DNA of 64,000 nt from Phycisphaerae bacterium. Its GTDB lineage: Bacteria; Planctomycetota; Phycisphaerae; Phycisphaerales; UBA1924. The first letter of the stretch is position 1. Every line of letters begins with the position of its first letter. The DNA is taken from positions 1 through 64,000 of the forward strand of contig JAEUIZ010000040.1 of the NCBI GenBank assembly GCA_016793805.1. Reading direction: 5' to 3'. The notes under the pieces were generated by a model. It was not told the origin of the DNA, ran no database searches, and saw only the letters and a list, made by a program, of their open reading frames with translations. The translations under genes were made by a program, and so were the position numbers. This document shows positions 45,301 through 54,692 of the stretch, one piece after another.

Positions 45301-45420
45301 CGTGTCACCTCCGCTCGCGACCGGCGGCGCCGTCCGAGACTCTTATTGAGCATACCAAGGACCGCTTTCGCGCCAAGACGCCCGTACAGTCTCCCGATCC
45401 GAACTTCGAAGGAGTACGCC

Positions 45421-46236
45421 GTGAAACGCCCTCGCCTGCTTCCCAGAGCCATCCACCGCCTCGCACTTTGGGGAATCTGCCTTGTGCCAACCTCGGCGTT
45501 CGCCCAGGCCTCCGACGCACTCCTCGCCGATACCGCCAAGCCCCCCACCGCCGAAGTGTCATGGACCAAGCGCGACGGCAATGTCGTCACCTTCAAGGGC
45601 GAGCGACTCTACAAGTCGCCCGCCGGCAAGTCGCACCTCGGCGCCAACGTCGATTGCTACGTCGCGCTCGGGGGCACGCGGCTCGACAAGGGACAGGGCT
45701 CCCCAGGCGGCGCGATCGTCCGCGTCGGGCTCTACAAGCGCGACCTCGCCAAGCCCTTCTTCGACAACATCGCTCCGGGCTCGTCCGTCACCCTCGCCGT
45801 CCGCGGCATCCGCATGAACCAGCCCGCCACACCCAACCCCAAGACCGCCCTCATGCACCTCCGCTACGGGATGACCGACCTCAAGAACTGCGGCCTCGAC
45901 GCCACGGCGCGCAACCTCTTCAATCTCGCCGACCCCAACGATCCCCTCGTCGAGTTCGTCCAGGCCGACAGCGTCCGACCCGATGGCCTCGACGGCAACA
46001 GCCCGGACCATGGCACCGTCAACGCCGTCGCCCTCGACGATGGGAGCATCACGTTCTCCATCACCTTCCCCTATGCGCTCCTGCGGCACCTGCGCGACCC
46101 GTACCAACGCTCCGACCCCGGTACGTTCTTCGAGCCCGAGCACTTCCACGCCGAGATCGAACTCATGCCCAGGGCTGCCGCCGCTCCACCCTCGCAGCCC
46201 GCGCCCCCGGCCTCATCAGCAACGGGTGACCGCTGA
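45421..46236 (+). CDS. Exported protein of unknown function
   Basis: The protein has 271 residues from GTG 45421, behind AAGGAG. It has a signal peptide (LALWGICLVPTSAFAQ). The mature part is mixed beta with phrases SWTKRDGNVVTFKGERLYKSP and GSITFSITFPYALLRHLRDP, and it ends in an Ala/Pro-rich tail. I recognise no domain. A long frame upstream (from 43573) is antisense to the secreted protein gene and is not used. Confidence 0.65.
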   Translation: MKRPRLLPRAIHRLALWGICLVPTSAFAQASDALLADTAKPPTAEVSWTKRDGNVVTFKGERLYKSPAGKSHLGANVDCYVALGGTRLDKGQGSPGGAIVRVGLYKRDLAKPFFDNIAPGSSVTLAVRGIRMNQPATPNPKTALMHLRYGMTDLKNCGLDATARNLFNLADPNDPLVEFVQADSVRPDGLDGNSPDHGTVNAVALDDGSITFSITFPYALLRHLRDPYQRSDPGTFFEPEHFHAEIELMPRAAAAPPSQPAPPASSATGDR

Positions 46237-46585
46237 ATCGGGACGCGATGCCACACACGGTTCGTTGCGCCGACTCGGCGCCCGGCCGGCTCGCTCCCCG
46301 CAACCGACAACCCGATCACCGGCTGACCCCACCTCCGCGCGGCGCGAGAATGGCCGGAGGACCCTGACGGGCCCCCCGGCCAACACGAGGAGGAAAGAGG
46401 AGGTTCCACATCGCCCCGGCGAACGCCGAGACGCTCTATTCAGATGCCGTGCTCCGCACGACTTGGGCACTATAACAACGCCGGATCACAACGCCAGAGG
46501 GGTCCGTTCCTCAAACAACCTTCTCCAGATTACCACAAGACACCAACCATTCAACGAACTGACACGACTTCTCGGGCTATGTTGA
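46237..46585. other. 349-base convergent gap, no gene seen
   Basis: The gap lies between convergent genes and becomes AT-richer toward 46560. It has a purine-rich patch (aggaggaaagaggagg near 46389) but no good hairpin with a T-run, no tRNA, and no plausible short gene. Confidence 0.5.
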
Positions 46586-47242
46586 TCAGGGCTCGGCAAG
46601 CCCCTCGCGGATCGCGAACCTCGCCAGTTCCACGCGGTCATGGATGTCCAACTTGGTCATCAGGCTGGTCGAATGGTTGTCCACCGTTTTGACAGACAGG
46701 TGCATGATCCCGGCGATGTCCTTTTTCGCCAGTCCTCGCGCGATGTAGCGCAGGACTTCGAGTTCGCGGGGCGAGAGCGACGAGACGCGCGTCTTGGCCG
46801 CGTTCGCCAACCGGGCACCTGACGAATCGACCGTGATCCTGGCCTGAACTTCGGGCGAGAAGTAGACCCCGCCCGCGACGACCGCTCGAATCGCTCTCTC
46901 GACCGCCTCCGGCGGCTCAGACTTGCTGATGTACCCCGATGCCTCGGCCTCCAGCGCGTCCTGGATGTACCGATCGTTGAAGAACCCGCTGAGCACCACC
47001 ACCCGCGTGTTCGGGCACCGCACCCGCAGCGTGCGGATCGCGTCGAACGCGAGGAGCCCGGGCATCCCGATGTCCATGAGCACGATGTCGGGCTTCTCGC
47101 GGACCGCGATCGCCAGGGCCTCGTCGGCGCTCCCGACCTCTCCCACCACCGCGAAGTCGTGGTGGGTGCGCAGCCAACTTGCCAGGCTGTCTCGCACCAG
47201 CGCGTGGTCGTCCGCCAGCAGCACCGTCATGGGTCGGCTCAT
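46586..47242 (-). CDS. NarL/FixJ-type response regulator, partner of the upstream PAS kinase
   Basis: The protein has 218 residues from ATG 47242 behind GGAAGGGAG. The receiver has LLADDHALVRDSL and the phospho-acceptor Asp57 in DIVLMDIGMPG. The C-terminal LuxR-type helix-turn-helix reads LSPRELEVLRYIARGLAKKDIA, then LSVKTVDNHSTSLMTKLDI. It starts one base after the stop of the kinase gene, so the two are probably a two-component pair. Confidence 0.92.
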   Translation of the reverse strand: MSRPMTVLLADDHALVRDSLASWLRTHHDFAVVGEVGSADEALAIAVREKPDIVLMDIGMPGLLAFDAIRTLRVRCPNTRVVVLSGFFNDRYIQDALEAEASGYISKSEPPEAVERAIRAVVAGGVYFSPEVQARITVDSSGARLANAAKTRVSSLSPRELEVLRYIARGLAKKDIAGIMHLSVKTVDNHSTSLMTKLDIHDRVELARFAIREGLAEP

Positions 47243-47243
47243 C

Positions 47244-49850
47244 TCAACTCCCTTCCGGCGTTCCCGCCTCTTGGGCCTCTTTCACCGCGTCCGAGAGCGC
47301 CCCTACCTGGAACGGCTTCCGCAGCACGCACGGCGGCGGACGAACGCCCTCCAACCCCAGGTCGATGCCGTCACTGGCCAGCACCACGATCGGCGTCGTC
47401 GCGCCCATCTCGCGGATCTTCCGAACGCATGCCATCCCCGACCCGTCGGGCGAGGACTCGTCCACCACCACCAGGCCCACCCGTTCCCGAAGGCGAACAA
47501 AGGTCTCCATGAGCGAAGCGCAGTCCACGGCGTGAATCACCTCAAATCCAAGGGATTGTAGCATCGAGCCCACGATCTCCCGCACGTAGCGGTGGTCCTC
47601 CCCGAGCAGCGCCAGACGACCCGCGCCGGGCTTGTCGAGCGCCGGGGCCCGCGGCCCCTGCACCCGCGGCAACCGTACTTCCATCTCGGTGCCCTTGCCC
47701 TCTTCGCTGCGCACCTCGATGCGGCCCCCGTGGCCTTGCACGATCCCGTGCACCACCGCCAGCCCAAGCCCCGTGCCCTTCCCGAGCGGCTTGGTGGTGA
47801 AGAACGGCTCGAAGATCCGCCGGCGAATCTCCTCCGTCATCCCGGCGCCCGTGTCCGAGACGAGCAGCCTCGCCTCGCCATCGACGGGCCCGACTCGGAG
47901 CCCAAGCCGACCGCCATTGGGCATCGCGTCGCGTGCGTTGAGCGCCAGATTGAGCGCCACCTGCTGGATCTGGGTCGGGTCGGCGTAGACCCAGACCGGC
48001 TCGATCTCGGCGTCGATCGTGATGTTCGCGGGCAACGTCCTTCGGAGCAGCCGGAGGGTCTCCTCCACGACCTCGCCCATCTGCACGTCGGACTTCTCGA
48101 CCGTCCCGCCGCGGGCGAAGGTGAGCAGCGCCTTGGTCACGCCGATCGCCTGCGTCGCGGCCTCCTCGACGCGATCGAGAGACTTCTGCGCCGGATTCGA
48201 GGGGTCCAGCGTCCGTCGGGCGAGGCTTGTGTGCCCGAAGATCGCCGAGAGCAGGTTGCTGAAGTCGTGGGCGATCCCGCTGGCGAGTTGGCCCACCGCG
48301 TCCATCTTCTGCGACTGACGCAACTCCTGTTCGAGCCGATGCTCGTTGGTCACGTCCTCGACCATCGACAGCACGCCCGTGTAGCGGCCCTGCTCGTCCT
48401 TGAGCGGTGTGTTGCTCCACCGGCAGATCACCCGCCGCCCGTCCTTGGTCACGTTCTCGTTGGTGCTGTGGGCGGCCATGTCGCCGGATTGCAGACGCTC
48501 CAGGATCTTCACCACCTGGGGCTTGGCCTCGTCGGGCACGATCGTGTCCATCGCCGACCGCCCGATCAGTTCTTCACGGGTCCGCCCGAAGATCCGCTCC
48601 GCGGTCGGATTGAGGTCCACGAATCGGAGTTGATCGTCGAACGCGACCCACCCGATCGGCATGCGCTCGAGCAGCGTGCGGAGTTCCCTTTCGCTGCGCT
48701 CGAGCGCCTCGGTGGCAAGACGCCGATCGGTGATGTCGCGCACCGCCGAGTAGAACCCGGTGACCGCCCCGGTCCGCTCGTCGATCTCCGGCTTGCTCGC
48801 CGCGTGGATCCATCGCACGCCGCCGTCGGGGCGAACCAGCCGGAACTCTCCGTCCACCCGCTTGCCCTCGAGGATGTCGCGGAGGTGGTCGCCGGCCCGG
48901 GGAACGTCCTCGAGGTGCAACGATTCGGCCCAACCCGTGCCCACGTTCACCTGGTCCACGGTCCGCCCCGTGAGCGACTCGAAGGACCCGACGGTCCACG
49001 TGATCCGCATGGTCAGATCGGGCGCGAGCGTCGCGTGCATCGCGAAGTCGGTGCTCAGTTCGGACATGGCGCGATACCGCCGCTCGCTCAGGCGGAGCGA
49101 TTCTTCCGCGCGCCGGCGATCGGTCACGTCGTGGATGATCGACATGACGCACCGACGCCCCTTGTCGTCGAACGGCCCCGTGTACACCTCGACATCTCGG
49201 ATCTCGCCCGAACCGGCGCGGTGGGTGAACTCAAAGCGAGACTTGCCCGCCGCGGCCTCGTCGAGCGCCGCGCGGACACGCTCCCGCGGCGCCGTGTTGA
49301 CCTCGAAGACGGTCATCCGCTTCAGACGATCGAGCGGCACGCCGTAGAAATCCGCCGCCGCCTGGTTCGCTTCCAGGATCGCGCCCGTTTCCACGTCGAT
49401 GACCCACTTGGGCGCCGGGTTGGTGAAGAAGATCTGACGGTACCGCTCCTGGCTCTCGCGCAGCGCCCGCTGCGCATCGGCCAGCGCTCGCGCCTCCATG
49501 ATGCTCGAGAGCCACCGATGCTTGAGCGACCCGATGAGCAGCACCGAGGCCGGGAGCGACACGGCCCAGAGCGCCAGCCGGACCATGTTCGCACGCGCCT
49601 CATCGGGCGGGTCCGTGCCATGGACCGGGAGGAACCACGTCAGGTAGACCCACGCGAGGCCAGCGCTCGCCAGCCCCGGGAGCGTGCCCCCGTGAAAGGT
49701 GGCGAACACCAGCGCCAGAACGAGGATCGCCGGCGGGCTTGGGACCGGTGTCCACCACCAGTGGATCAGCACCAGCACGCCGATCGTCGCGAGCATCACG
49801 CCCACGCCGACCCAGCGCCGCGCGCCCGAGATGATCACAGGACTCGGCAC
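47244..49850 (-). CDS. Membrane hybrid histidine kinase with three PAS domains and a receiver
   Basis: The 868-residue protein starts at GTG 49850. N-terminal membrane segments (about 12-33, 40-70 and 88-108) are followed by three PAS domains (about 130-245, 265-385 and 385-510), each with the usual PAC end ([30 protein letters not shown]). The dimerisation helix carries GIAHDFSN with His528. The ATP-binding domain has [16 protein letters not shown] and [10 protein letters not shown] divergent receiver ([27 protein letters not shown]) ends the protein. It is paired with the NarL-type regulator downstream. Multiple PAS domains suggest redox, gas or small-molecule sensing; no cofactor residue can be read. 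Confidence 0.9.
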   Translation of the reverse strand: MPSPVIISGARRWVGVGVMLATIGVLVLIHWWWTPVPSPPAILVLALVFATFHGGTLPGLASAGLAWVYLTWFLPVHGTDPPDEARANMVRLALWAVSLPASVLLIGSLKHRWLSSIMEARALADAQRALRESQERYRQIFFTNPAPKWVIDVETGAILEANQAAADFYGVPLDRLKRMTVFEVNTAPRERVRAALDEAAAGKSRFEFTHRAGSGEIRDVEVYTGPFDDKGRRCVMSIIHDVTDRRRAEESLRLSERRYRAMSELSTDFAMHATLAPDLTMRITWTVGSFESLTGRTVDQVNVGTGWAESLHLEDVPRAGDHLRDILEGKRVDGEFRLVRPDGGVRWIHAASKPEIDERTGAVTGFYSAVRDITDRRLATEALERSERELRTLLERMPIGWVAFDDQLRFVDLNPTAERIFGRTREELIGRSAMDTIVPDEAKPQVVKILERLQSGDMAAHSTNENVTKDGRRVICRWSNTPLKDEQGRYTGVLSMVEDVTNEHRLEQELRQSQKMDAVGQLASGIAHDFSNLLSAIFGHTSLARRTLDPSNPAQKSLDRVEEAATQAIGVTKALLTFARGGTVEKSDVQMGEVVEETLRLLRRTLPANITIDAEIEPVWVYADPTQIQQVALNLALNARDAMPNGGRLGLRVGPVDGEARLLVSDTGAGMTEEIRRRIFEPFFTTKPLGKGTGLGLAVVHGIVQGHGGRIEVRSEEGKGTEMEVRLPRVQGPRAPALDKPGAGRLALLGEDHRYVREIVGSMLQSLGFEVIHAVDCASLMETFVRLRERVGLVVVDESSPDGSGMACVRKIREMGATTPIVVLASDGIDLGLEGVRPPPCVLRKPFQVGALSDAVKEAQEAGTPEGS

Positions 49851-49888
49851 GCCGCTTCCCCGTCCCGCCCCGCCATGCCCGCTCCGTC

Positions 49889-51067
49889 CTACTTCGTCGC
49901 GCCGCGAAGCCGGTACACCCGGCCCGGGCTATCCGAACTGAACAGCACCGATCCATCGGGCATCTGCAGGCAATCCACCGGCCTCCCGCGCACCTTCCCC
50001 TCCGCGTCAATGCACGAGACGATCTTCATCAGCCCGATCGGCTTCCCGCCCAGCGACGGGTCCTTGTCGAACATGATCCGGGCCACGCAGTATCCGACGG
50101 GCTTGGAACTGTTCCACGACCCGTGGGCCGCGATCAGCGCGTCGCCCGACAACTCCGCCGGCAACGCCCCGGTCCGCGCGTTGATCTCCGGGTCGATGAA
50201 CGCGAACCCGTTCGTCGCCCAGTGCGCCCCCACGCACCATTCCGGGGGGATCGTCTTCTTGGCCAACTCGTGGATGTCGGACTTCTTGGAGTACTCGTAC
50301 CGAGGCACGCGGTTCCCCGTCACGAACGGGTGCCCGTAGAACCCGCCCTCGACGTACTTGTTGAACTCGTCGGGCGGATTGAGGTCCGTCACCGGCTGCG
50401 CGCCCTGCACATCGCCGACCTCGCGCCCGAACCAGTCCGACCCGTGATCGAGGCCCCAGATCTCCGTGGTCCCGGGGCGAAACCGGTACTTCTCGGTGTT
50501 GCGGATGCCCGAGGCAAAGAGCGTCCGCGTCGAGCCGTCGAGCGAGTACTTCCAGATCTTCTGCCGATCGGTGTCGGTCTCGTCGTTGATGTTCCCGCTG
50601 TCCCCGATCGAGGTGTAGAAGCCGTCGTGCGTCACGAAGATCGGCCGCCACCAGTGCCCGCCCGAGGGGAGCCCCTTGAGCACCTCGACGGTCTCGTCGG
50701 CCACGCCGTCGCCGTCGGTGTCCTTGCCCTTGTGAACCCCGCCGGAGGTGGTGAACCAGAGCCACCCGTCCACGTAGTGCAGCCCATGCACCGTCCGCTT
50801 CCCGCGCACGAACGAGCCCAGCCGCTCGTACCCGCCGTCCTTCTCGCGAAACGTCGCGATCTGGCCCGAGTCCGGGAGCGAGACGAAGAGGAGGTCCTTG
50901 CCGTCATGCTCGAGGAACCTGGCCCCGCGCAGATCGGGGATCGCGGTGCTGACGCTGTAGCCCTGTCGCACGATGAACCCGTCCGGCGGCGCGCCCTGGG
51001 CCGCCACGCCACTCGCGCCGCCACCGATCGCCCCCAACACCGCAGCCACACGCGTGAAACGCTTCAT
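49889..51067 (-). CDS. Exported PQQ-dependent sugar dehydrogenase-like protein
   Basis: The protein has 392 residues from ATG 51067 behind AGGAG. The signal peptide is VAAVLGAIGGGASGVAAQ. The rest is a six-bladed beta propeller of the soluble glucose/L-sorbosone dehydrogenase type, with DTDGDGVADETVEVLKGLP, IGDSGNINDETDTDRQKIWKY, SGIRNTEKYRFRPGTTEIWGLDHGSD and AAHGSWNSSKPVGYCVARIMF. The family oxidises sugars in the periplasm with PQQ. The catalytic His is plausible but not certain. Confidence 0.82.
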   Translation of the reverse strand: MKRFTRVAAVLGAIGGGASGVAAQGAPPDGFIVRQGYSVSTAIPDLRGARFLEHDGKDLLFVSLPDSGQIATFREKDGGYERLGSFVRGKRTVHGLHYVDGWLWFTTSGGVHKGKDTDGDGVADETVEVLKGLPSGGHWWRPIFVTHDGFYTSIGDSGNINDETDTDRQKIWKYSLDGSTRTLFASGIRNTEKYRFRPGTTEIWGLDHGSDWFGREVGDVQGAQPVTDLNPPDEFNKYVEGGFYGHPFVTGNRVPRYEYSKKSDIHELAKKTIPPEWCVGAHWATNGFAFIDPEINARTGALPAELSGDALIAAHGSWNSSKPVGYCVARIMFDKDPSLGGKPIGLMKIVSCIDAEGKVRGRPVDCLQMPDGSVLFSSDSPGRVYRLRGATK

Positions 51068-51183
51068 GACAACTCCTGATCTGGCACAACCCAAGCCTAC
51101 CCGCCTCGGCTTGCGACCCGCAACCCGCCGCCGGTTCGTGCCGCGGCCGCAACCGGACGTTGCCGAGTCAATACCATCCGCCG

Positions 51184-51870
51184 ATGCCCGCCCGCCGCGC
51201 GTTCACGCTGATCGAACTGCTCGTCGTGATCGCCATCGTTGCGATCATGATCGCGATCCTCCTCCCGGCGCTCGCCTCCGCCCAGGCGTCCGCTCGCTCC
51301 ACCGCCTGCCTCGCGAACCTGCGCGGCAGTTCGATGGTCTGCATCCTGTACTCCGAGTCCAACAAGGGCTTCGGGCCCGCCATCGGGCAGCCCTACACCT
51401 CGCTCCCCAACTGGGCCCTGGTCGTCCAATCCGACTCCGGCGTCGCGGGGTCGAGCGCCAACGATCTCTACTCCACACGCTCGGTCCTCGTCTGCCCCGC
51501 CGCCCGCGCGGTCTATGGCAGCGACATGACCCGCACCTACGCGATGAACGGCACGGGCCACGCCGGGCCCGCCATGGGCGACCCCGACGACTACGACAAC
51601 CCCACCAAGCCCGCGCACATCCGCTTCCACGCCATCGGCCCGTCGGCGTACGCGCTCATGCTCGTCGACTCCGCGCTCACGCCCAACATCACCGGCGCCC
51701 CGCCCTCGACGCGCACCGCCAGCGTGATCGACTTCCGGCAGTTGCCGCACCTGGTCGACCGCCTCGCCCGATTCCACCCCGGCGCGCCGAAGAAGTTCAA
51801 CTACGCCACCTTTGACGGCGGCGCCCGCGCTTCCGACAAGCCCGAGGACTTTCAAACGCCGCTGCCCTAG
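51184..51870 (+). CDS. Type II pseudopilin-like protein
   Basis: The protein has 228 residues from ATG 51184. It begins [20 protein letters not shown], the prepilin leader. The C-terminal part contains [19 protein letters not shown], a variant of the tail motif seen in planctomycete pseudopilins. No pilus assembly genes are nearby. The gene overlaps the 3' end of the convergent infC by four bases. Confidence 0.85.
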   Translation: MPARRAFTLIELLVVIAIVAIMIAILLPALASAQASARSTACLANLRGSSMVCILYSESNKGFGPAIGQPYTSLPNWALVVQSDSGVAGSSANDLYSTRSVLVCPAARAVYGSDMTRTYAMNGTGHAGPAMGDPDDYDNPTKPAHIRFHAIGPSAYALMLVDSALTPNITGAPPSTRTASVIDFRQLPHLVDRLARFHPGAPKKFNYATFDGGARASDKPEDFQTPLP

Positions 51871-52616
51871 CCCCGATCCGCGGCCTCTTCCGCCACGTCG
51901 TCGTCGTCGCTCTCGGCCTCCGCCGCGGCGATCCGCGCCTCCTCGGCCTCGATCCGCGCCTTCTCCTCTTCCGCGATCTGGGCCTCGGTCTTGCCCTCGG
52001 CCTTGGCGCGGGCCGCCTTCTCCTTCTCCAACTTCCGCTTGATCGCCTCGATCTTCACCTTGTCGGGCGCGAGGATGATGCTGGCCTCCTTGCCGAACCA
52101 GCGCGGCGACTGCTCCACCTTGCACACGTCCGCCAGTTTGTCCGTGCACTCCTTGAGGTGCTCGAGCCCCAGTTCGCGGTGCGCGATCTCGCGTCCGCGG
52201 AACCGCTGCACGATGTGGACCTTGTGCCCCGCGAGCAGGAACCGCCTCGCCTGGTCGATCCGGATCTGCACGTCGTGCGGATCGATCTTGACCGAGCGCC
52301 CGAGTCGGATCTGCTTCATCTCCGACGACTTCGATGCCGCGCGCGTCTTCCGCTGTTTCTGAGACAACTCGTACTTGTACTTCCCGTAGTCCATGATCTT
52401 GCAGACCGGAGGCCGGCTGTCCGGCACGATCTCCACCAGATCAAGGCCCGCCTCCACGGCGCGGCGCATCGCTTCCGCCGTCTCCACGACTCCGATCTGC
52501 TCGTTGTCCGGGCCGATGAGCCGGATCGGCGTGATGCGGATGAGGTGGTTGACGCGGGTCCGCTGCACCGGCGGTCCGCCACGATCGAATCGTCTGTTCC
52601 CGTTGATACGCTGCAC
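51867..52616 (-). CDS. infC: Translation initiation factor IF-3 with a C-terminal acidic extension
   Basis: From GTG 52616 the protein has 249 residues, against about 180 in E. coli. The IF-3 N-domain ([44 protein letters not shown]) and C-domain ([44 protein letters not shown]) are clear. The extra 60 residues are Lys/Glu/Ala-rich and end in a DDDD stretch. The start may instead be ATC 52607: AGGAG lies eight bases before that ATC, while the GTG has almost no spacer. Unusual start codons (AUU, AUC) are known for infC and are used for self-control by IF-3. rpmI and rplT, usual neighbours, are absent here. Confidence 0.93.
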   Translation of the reverse strand: MQRINGNRRFDRGGPPVQRTRVNHLIRITPIRLIGPDNEQIGVVETAEAMRRAVEAGLDLVEIVPDSRPPVCKIMDYGKYKYELSQKQRKTRAASKSSEMKQIRLGRSVKIDPHDVQIRIDQARRFLLAGHKVHIVQRFRGREIAHRELGLEHLKECTDKLADVCKVEQSPRWFGKEASIILAPDKVKIEAIKRKLEKEKAARAKAEGKTEAQIAEEEKARIEAEEARIAAAEAESDDDDVAEEAADRG

Positions 52617-52820
52617 TCCTGCCTACAACGCCGCTGCGCGGCATCCGCGCCGCGGCACACCACTCGCCGGGCACACGCCCGACGTTCCTGTCAAACCCAC
52701 TTGTCCACTGCCCCGGCTCATTCGACGCGCGACGGTTCCGACCTTTGTGTCGCCGCTCCATCGCCTGCGTGTGTCCGCATCCGGGGCTCCCGTGCCGCGC
52801 ACCACGTGCGGGCCTCCTCA

Positions 52821-52849
52821 AGACTAACCCAACCCGTCCAGAAAGGCAA
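52821..52849 (-). promoter_or_regulatory. Candidate promoter for infC
   Basis: On the minus strand, TTGCCT (52849-52844) and TAGTCT (52826-52821) are 17 bases apart. The expected start near 52814 leaves about 200 untranslated bases before infC. The match is moderate. Confidence 0.35.
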
Positions 52850-52882
52850 GGCTCTCCTCCATCGACATTCCCGGGCTCAGAG

Positions 52883-52911
52883 TTGCCACCCGCTCCGCTA
52901 CCCCCTATACA
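52883..52911 (+). promoter_or_regulatory. Promoter of the tRNA-Tyr/tRNA-Leu pair
   Basis: TTGCCA (52883-52888) and TATACA (52906-52911) are separated by exactly 17 bases and lie just before the tRNA-Tyr gene (start 52923), as expected for a strong stable-RNA promoter. This is the best promoter match in the window. Confidence 0.65.
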
Positions 52912-52922
52912 TTCGCCCCCAC

Positions 52923-53007
52923 GGGCGTGTGCCGGAGTGGCCAAACGGGCCAGACTGTAAATCTGGTGGCTTAACTGCCTACGGTGGTTCGAATCCACCC
53001 GCGCCCA
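52923..53007 (+). tRNA. tRNA-Tyr (GTA)
   Basis: An 85-base class II tRNA with acceptor arms GGGCGTG (52923-52929) and CGCGCCC (53000-53006) and discriminator A. The anticodon loop around CTGTAAA gives anticodon GTA. The T-arm GGTGGTTCGAATCCACC is perfect. A long variable arm is present. The CCA end is not encoded. Confidence 0.96.
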
Positions 53008-53054
53008 TTGCTCTTGTGTATACTCCCCGCCCCGTCCAGAGCGGGCGGGCACCG

Positions 53055-53138
53055 GCCCAGGTGGCGAAATTGGCAGACGCACTACCTTGAGGTGGTAGCG
53101 CCCGCAAGGGCATGGAGGTTCAAATCCTCTCCTGGGCA
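53055..53138 (+). tRNA. tRNA-Leu (GAG)
   Basis: An 84-base class II tRNA. The acceptor is GCCCAGG (53055-53061) with CCTGGGC (53131-53137). The anticodon stem CTACC/GGTAG encloses TTGAGGT, anticodon GAG. The T-arm is GAGGTTCAAATCCTC. The long variable arm (CGCCCGCAAGGGCAT) is typical of Leu. The CCA end is not encoded. It follows tRNA-Tyr by 47 bases. Confidence 0.96.
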
Positions 53139-53264
53139 TTCGTCGCTTCCGCTCCCCTCTCCGTCCTCTCCTCTCCCTCTCCTTCCGCTTCCCCCCTCGG
53201 CGTCGGCCGCAAAGCGACCACCTCTCCTCCAACCGCCGACCCCCAGTCCGCGAATGGATGGAAT

Positions 53265-54590
53265 ATGCGACACGTCCGCCGATCCCTCGCCATCGCGTGC
53301 ATTTCGGGCTGTGCCGCCGTCGCATCGCTGCAACCCCCGGTCGAGCCGCCTTCGCCCGAGCCTTCTCCCACGTCCCCAGCGCCAGATCAGCCCTCCCAGT
53401 CTGAATCTGCGCCACCGACTCCCGAGACAGCCAAGCCCGAGCCCGAGGCCGTCATCACCCTCAAGGACGGTCAGCGATTCACGGGGTACATCATCGACCG
53501 CGACCCGGAGCGGCTGCTCGTCCGCATCGCCGGCATCCCCACCACGATCCGCGCCGACCTGGTGGAGCGCGTCAACGTGCTCCCACCGGTGATCGACCGC
53601 TATCGCGCGATGCGTGCCGCGATCGAGGACAACGACGCCGAGCGGCTCATCCTGCTCGCCGAGTGGCTGCGGGCCCGCAACCAGTTCGACCTTGCCCTGA
53701 CCGAACTCAACCATGTCCTGGCCATCCAACCCGGGAACGGCGACGCGATCCGCCTGCGCCTCCTCGTCCTCTCGCAGAAGAACCTCGCCGAGCGCCCCAA
53801 GCCGACGAGCCAGCCCGCCCCGGCGACGCCCGGTGCCGCCATCCCGCCCAAGCCCGCCGCCGCTCCCGCTCAGCCCGCCGAGGACATGCCCGTGCTCACG
53901 CCCGATCAGATCAACCTGATCCGCGTGTACGAGGTGGACCTCAAGAACCCGCCGAGGCTCTCGATCGACCGTGACACGATCGCCTCGATGCTGGAGGCCT
54001 ACGCGAACGACCCGCTGTTGCCTTCTGACCGCGAGGGCCGAGACGCGCTCTATCGCACCAGTCCCGTCCGCATCCTCGACCTCATGTTCCGGCTCAAGGC
54101 CCGCGACCTGTACCCGCGAGTCCGAGTCATGGAGCACCCGCGCTCCATCGCGCTCTTCCGAGAGAATGTCCAGCGTGCCTGGCTCGCCAACTCCTGCGCC
54201 ACCACCGCATGCCACGGCGGCGCGCAGTCCGGCCGGCTCCGCCTCGTCGCCTCCAAGCCCGCCTCCGATGCCACCGTCTACACCAACCTCCTCATCCTCG
54301 ATCGCCACCGGCTCCCCGACGGCAAACCCCTCATCGACTACGACGATCCCGCGGCCTCCACCCTCCTCCAGTTCGCCCTCCACCCCGACCGCGCCGCCAT
54401 CAAGCACCCCCGAGTCCCAGGCCCGGACGGGCGCGGCAACCTCTGGCGCCCGGTCTTCCAGACCAAGGAAGACCGCCGGTTCCTCCAATCCGTCGAGTGG
54501 ATTCGCGCGATGTACCGCCCCCGTCCCGAATACCCCGTCTCGTTCACTCCGCCGGCCGCCGCTCCGCCCGGCCCACCCGTCGAGCGATAG
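53265..54590 (+). CDS. Exported protein with TPR-like helices and a C-x4-CH haem-like motif
   Basis: The protein has 441 residues from ATG 53265. A signal peptide (LAIACISGCAAVASLQ) could be cut at a lipobox-like ISGC. A Pro-rich linker follows, then DGQRFTGYIIDRDPERLLVRI (a small beta domain), a tetratricopeptide-like part (LILLAEWLRARNQFDLALTELNHVLAIQPG), and a C-terminal region with CATTACHGG (Cys311, Cys316 and His317). A C-x4-CH haem motif is known for some multihaem cytochromes but is not standard. One motif makes a monohaem protein possible but unproven. No partner oxidoreductase is adjacent. It is in the same direction as the tRNAs, 127 bases downstream. Confidence 0.62.
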   Translation: MRHVRRSLAIACISGCAAVASLQPPVEPPSPEPSPTSPAPDQPSQSESAPPTPETAKPEPEAVITLKDGQRFTGYIIDRDPERLLVRIAGIPTTIRADLVERVNVLPPVIDRYRAMRAAIEDNDAERLILLAEWLRARNQFDLALTELNHVLAIQPGNGDAIRLRLLVLSQKNLAERPKPTSQPAPATPGAAIPPKPAAAPAQPAEDMPVLTPDQINLIRVYEVDLKNPPRLSIDRDTIASMLEAYANDPLLPSDREGRDALYRTSPVRILDLMFRLKARDLYPRVRVMEHPRSIALFRENVQRAWLANSCATTACHGGAQSGRLRLVASKPASDATVYTNLLILDRHRLPDGKPLIDYDDPAASTLLQFALHPDRAAIKHPRVPGPDGRGNLWRPVFQTKEDRRFLQSVEWIRAMYRPRPEYPVSFTPPAAAPPGPPVER

Positions 54591-54692
54591 GCACGCCTCA
54601 CTGAAACCAAACCCGGCCCTCTCGCGGATAGCACCGGCCGCGCGTGCGCCGCGGCGTTGTGCTAAAGTCTCTTCCCTTCCGGAGCCCCACGC

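Noticed and set aside
43573-45420. Long plus-strand frame upstream of 45421
   Set aside because: It is antisense to the LVIVD-type protein gene and is made of Arg/His/Pro-rich shadow sequence.
53026-53049. CCCGCCC/GGGCGGG hairpin between the two tRNA genes
   Set aside because: It has a 7-bp stem but no T-run and lies inside what is probably one transcript, so I do not call it a terminator.
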